A DNA stretch of 6,745 bases. Origin: Clostridiales bacterium. Lineage in GTDB: Bacteria; Bacillota; Clostridia; Oscillospirales; QAMX01. How positions within the stretch are numbered: the stretch's first letter is position 1; the number at the start of each line of letters is the position of its first letter. The stretch is taken from assembly GCA_012841675.1 (NCBI GenBank), contig DUUG01000060.1, positions 1 through 6,745 on the forward strand. Reading direction: 5' to 3'. The position numbers and the translations under genes were made by a program. Below are positions 6,185 to 6,745 of this stretch, piece by piece. Below the pieces are notes generated by a model. It was not told the origin of the DNA and did not search any database. It worked only from the letters and a program-made list of their open reading frames with translations.

Positions 6185-6745
6185 ATGCCGCACGAAATAT
6201 TTGCCCCAAGTACATTGCTGGACTTGTCCAAAAGTCTGTCCGCCCCGTTTTTCGAGAAAAACAAACCCGTTTGGGACGTTTTGCCAAGGCTAGAGGCGGA
6301 GATTTTCAAGCTGGGTCAAACCTTGCCTTCGGAGTATGTGGAAAAGGAGCCAGGCGTCTGGATTCACAGAGAAGCAAAAGTCCACGAATCGGCGGTGATT
6401 TTGCCGCCGGCGGTTATCGGGCCGGGGGCAGAGCTTCGCCCCGGCTGTTATCTCCGTGGGGCGGTGCTACTGGGCGCAGGGACGGTGGCCGGCAATTCCA
6501 CCGAGATTAAAAACGCCGTATTGTTCGACGGCGCCAAAGCCCCCCACTACAACTATATCGGAGATTCGATTTTAGGCGTCAACTCCCATATGGGCGCCGG
6601 GGCCGTGCTTTCCAATCTGCGGTTTGACGGAACCAACGTGGTAGTGACCAACGGGGAAAAGCGCTTCCCCACGGGGCTGCGCAAATTTGGCGCCATTTTA
6701 GGCGACGAAGCGCAGCTTGGCTGTAACAGCGTTTGCAACCCGGGC
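6185..6745 (+). CDS. GlmU-like left-handed beta-helix acetyltransferase, 5' part
   Basis: The first 187 codons of a gene that runs off the window; the frame is open to the last base. AAAGGAG ends 7 bases before the ATG, a strong start. An N-terminal, mostly helical segment of about 55 residues is followed by hexapeptide repeats of the form [VIL]-G-x-G-A. Segments such as AVIGPGAELRPG, AVLLGAGTVAG, SHMGAGAVLSN and AILGDEAQLGCNS show a left-handed beta-helix. The motif AKAPHYNYIGDSILG (117-131) matches the GlmU acetyltransferase motif KAGHLTYLGDAEIG, so His121 is the probable general base. There is no nucleotidyltransferase domain before it, so it is not a full GlmU. Likely acetyl-CoA-dependent acylation of a sugar-phosphate or nucleotide sugar for envelope polymers, but the substrate is not determined. 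It is probably a separate transcription unit, given the 138-base gap. Confidence 0.85.
   Translation, partial: MPHEIFAPSTLLDLSKSLSAPFFEKNKPVWDVLPRLEAEIFKLGQTLPSEYVEKEPGVWIHREAKVHESAVILPPAVIGPGAELRPGCYLRGAVLLGAGTVAGNSTEIKNAVLFDGAKAPHYNYIGDSILGVNSHMGAGAVLSNLRFDGTNVVVTNGEKRFPTGLRKFGAILGDEAQLGCNSVCNPG

Overview
The window looks like chromosomal DNA from a spore-forming or spore-related member of the Clostridia (Bacillota) with moderate GC content. This is inferred from three things: protein families typical of that group (a WecG/TagA-type glycosyltransferase, a clostridial-type dTMP kinase with the YTTSNAIHQ signature, and a DUF2156 protein next to a GNAT protein); strong AGGAGG-like ribosome binding sites; and a mltG-U32 gene pair. 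No species can be named from the sequence alone. I see no phage, insertion sequence, CRISPR array, tRNA or rRNA.

Region 1 (1-3228, plus strand) is a tightly packed run of five genes. They are the 3' end of a TagA/WecG-like glycosyltransferase, a dTMP kinase (tmk), a DUF2156 protein related to the C-terminal domain of phosphatidylglycerol lysyltransferase, a GNAT acetyltransferase, and a DJ-1/PfpI protein. Two junctions are 4-base ATGA overlaps, one gap is 23 bases, and the tmk/DUF2156 start is also close to the tmk stop, so the run is probably one operon. The dTMP kinase is unusual because it lacks the Asp of the family's DRY motif.

Region 2 (3229-3549) is 321 bases with no obvious plus-strand gene. 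It begins with a perfect 14-bp hairpin that could stop transcription from both sides. On the minus strand it carries a 31-residue, cysteine-rich, single-pass membrane microprotein facing the upstream operon. A sequence resembling a sigma-K (late mother-cell sporulation) promoter lies upstream of that small gene. This is the least explained part of the window.

Region 3 (3550-6046, plus strand) holds mltG, the membrane-anchored endolytic murein transglycosylase, followed one base later by a U32-family protein resembling the tRNA/rRNA hydroxylation factors TrhP/RlhA. Region 4 starts after a 138-base AT-rich gap and holds the 5' part of a left-handed beta-helix acyltransferase resembling the acetyltransferase half of GlmU; it runs off the end of the window.

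Several genes touch the cell envelope (TagA-like, DUF2156, MltG, GlmU-like). The others are nucleotide metabolism (tmk), RNA modification (U32) and a stress-type protein (DJ-1). The layout is mostly ordinary core-genome housekeeping.
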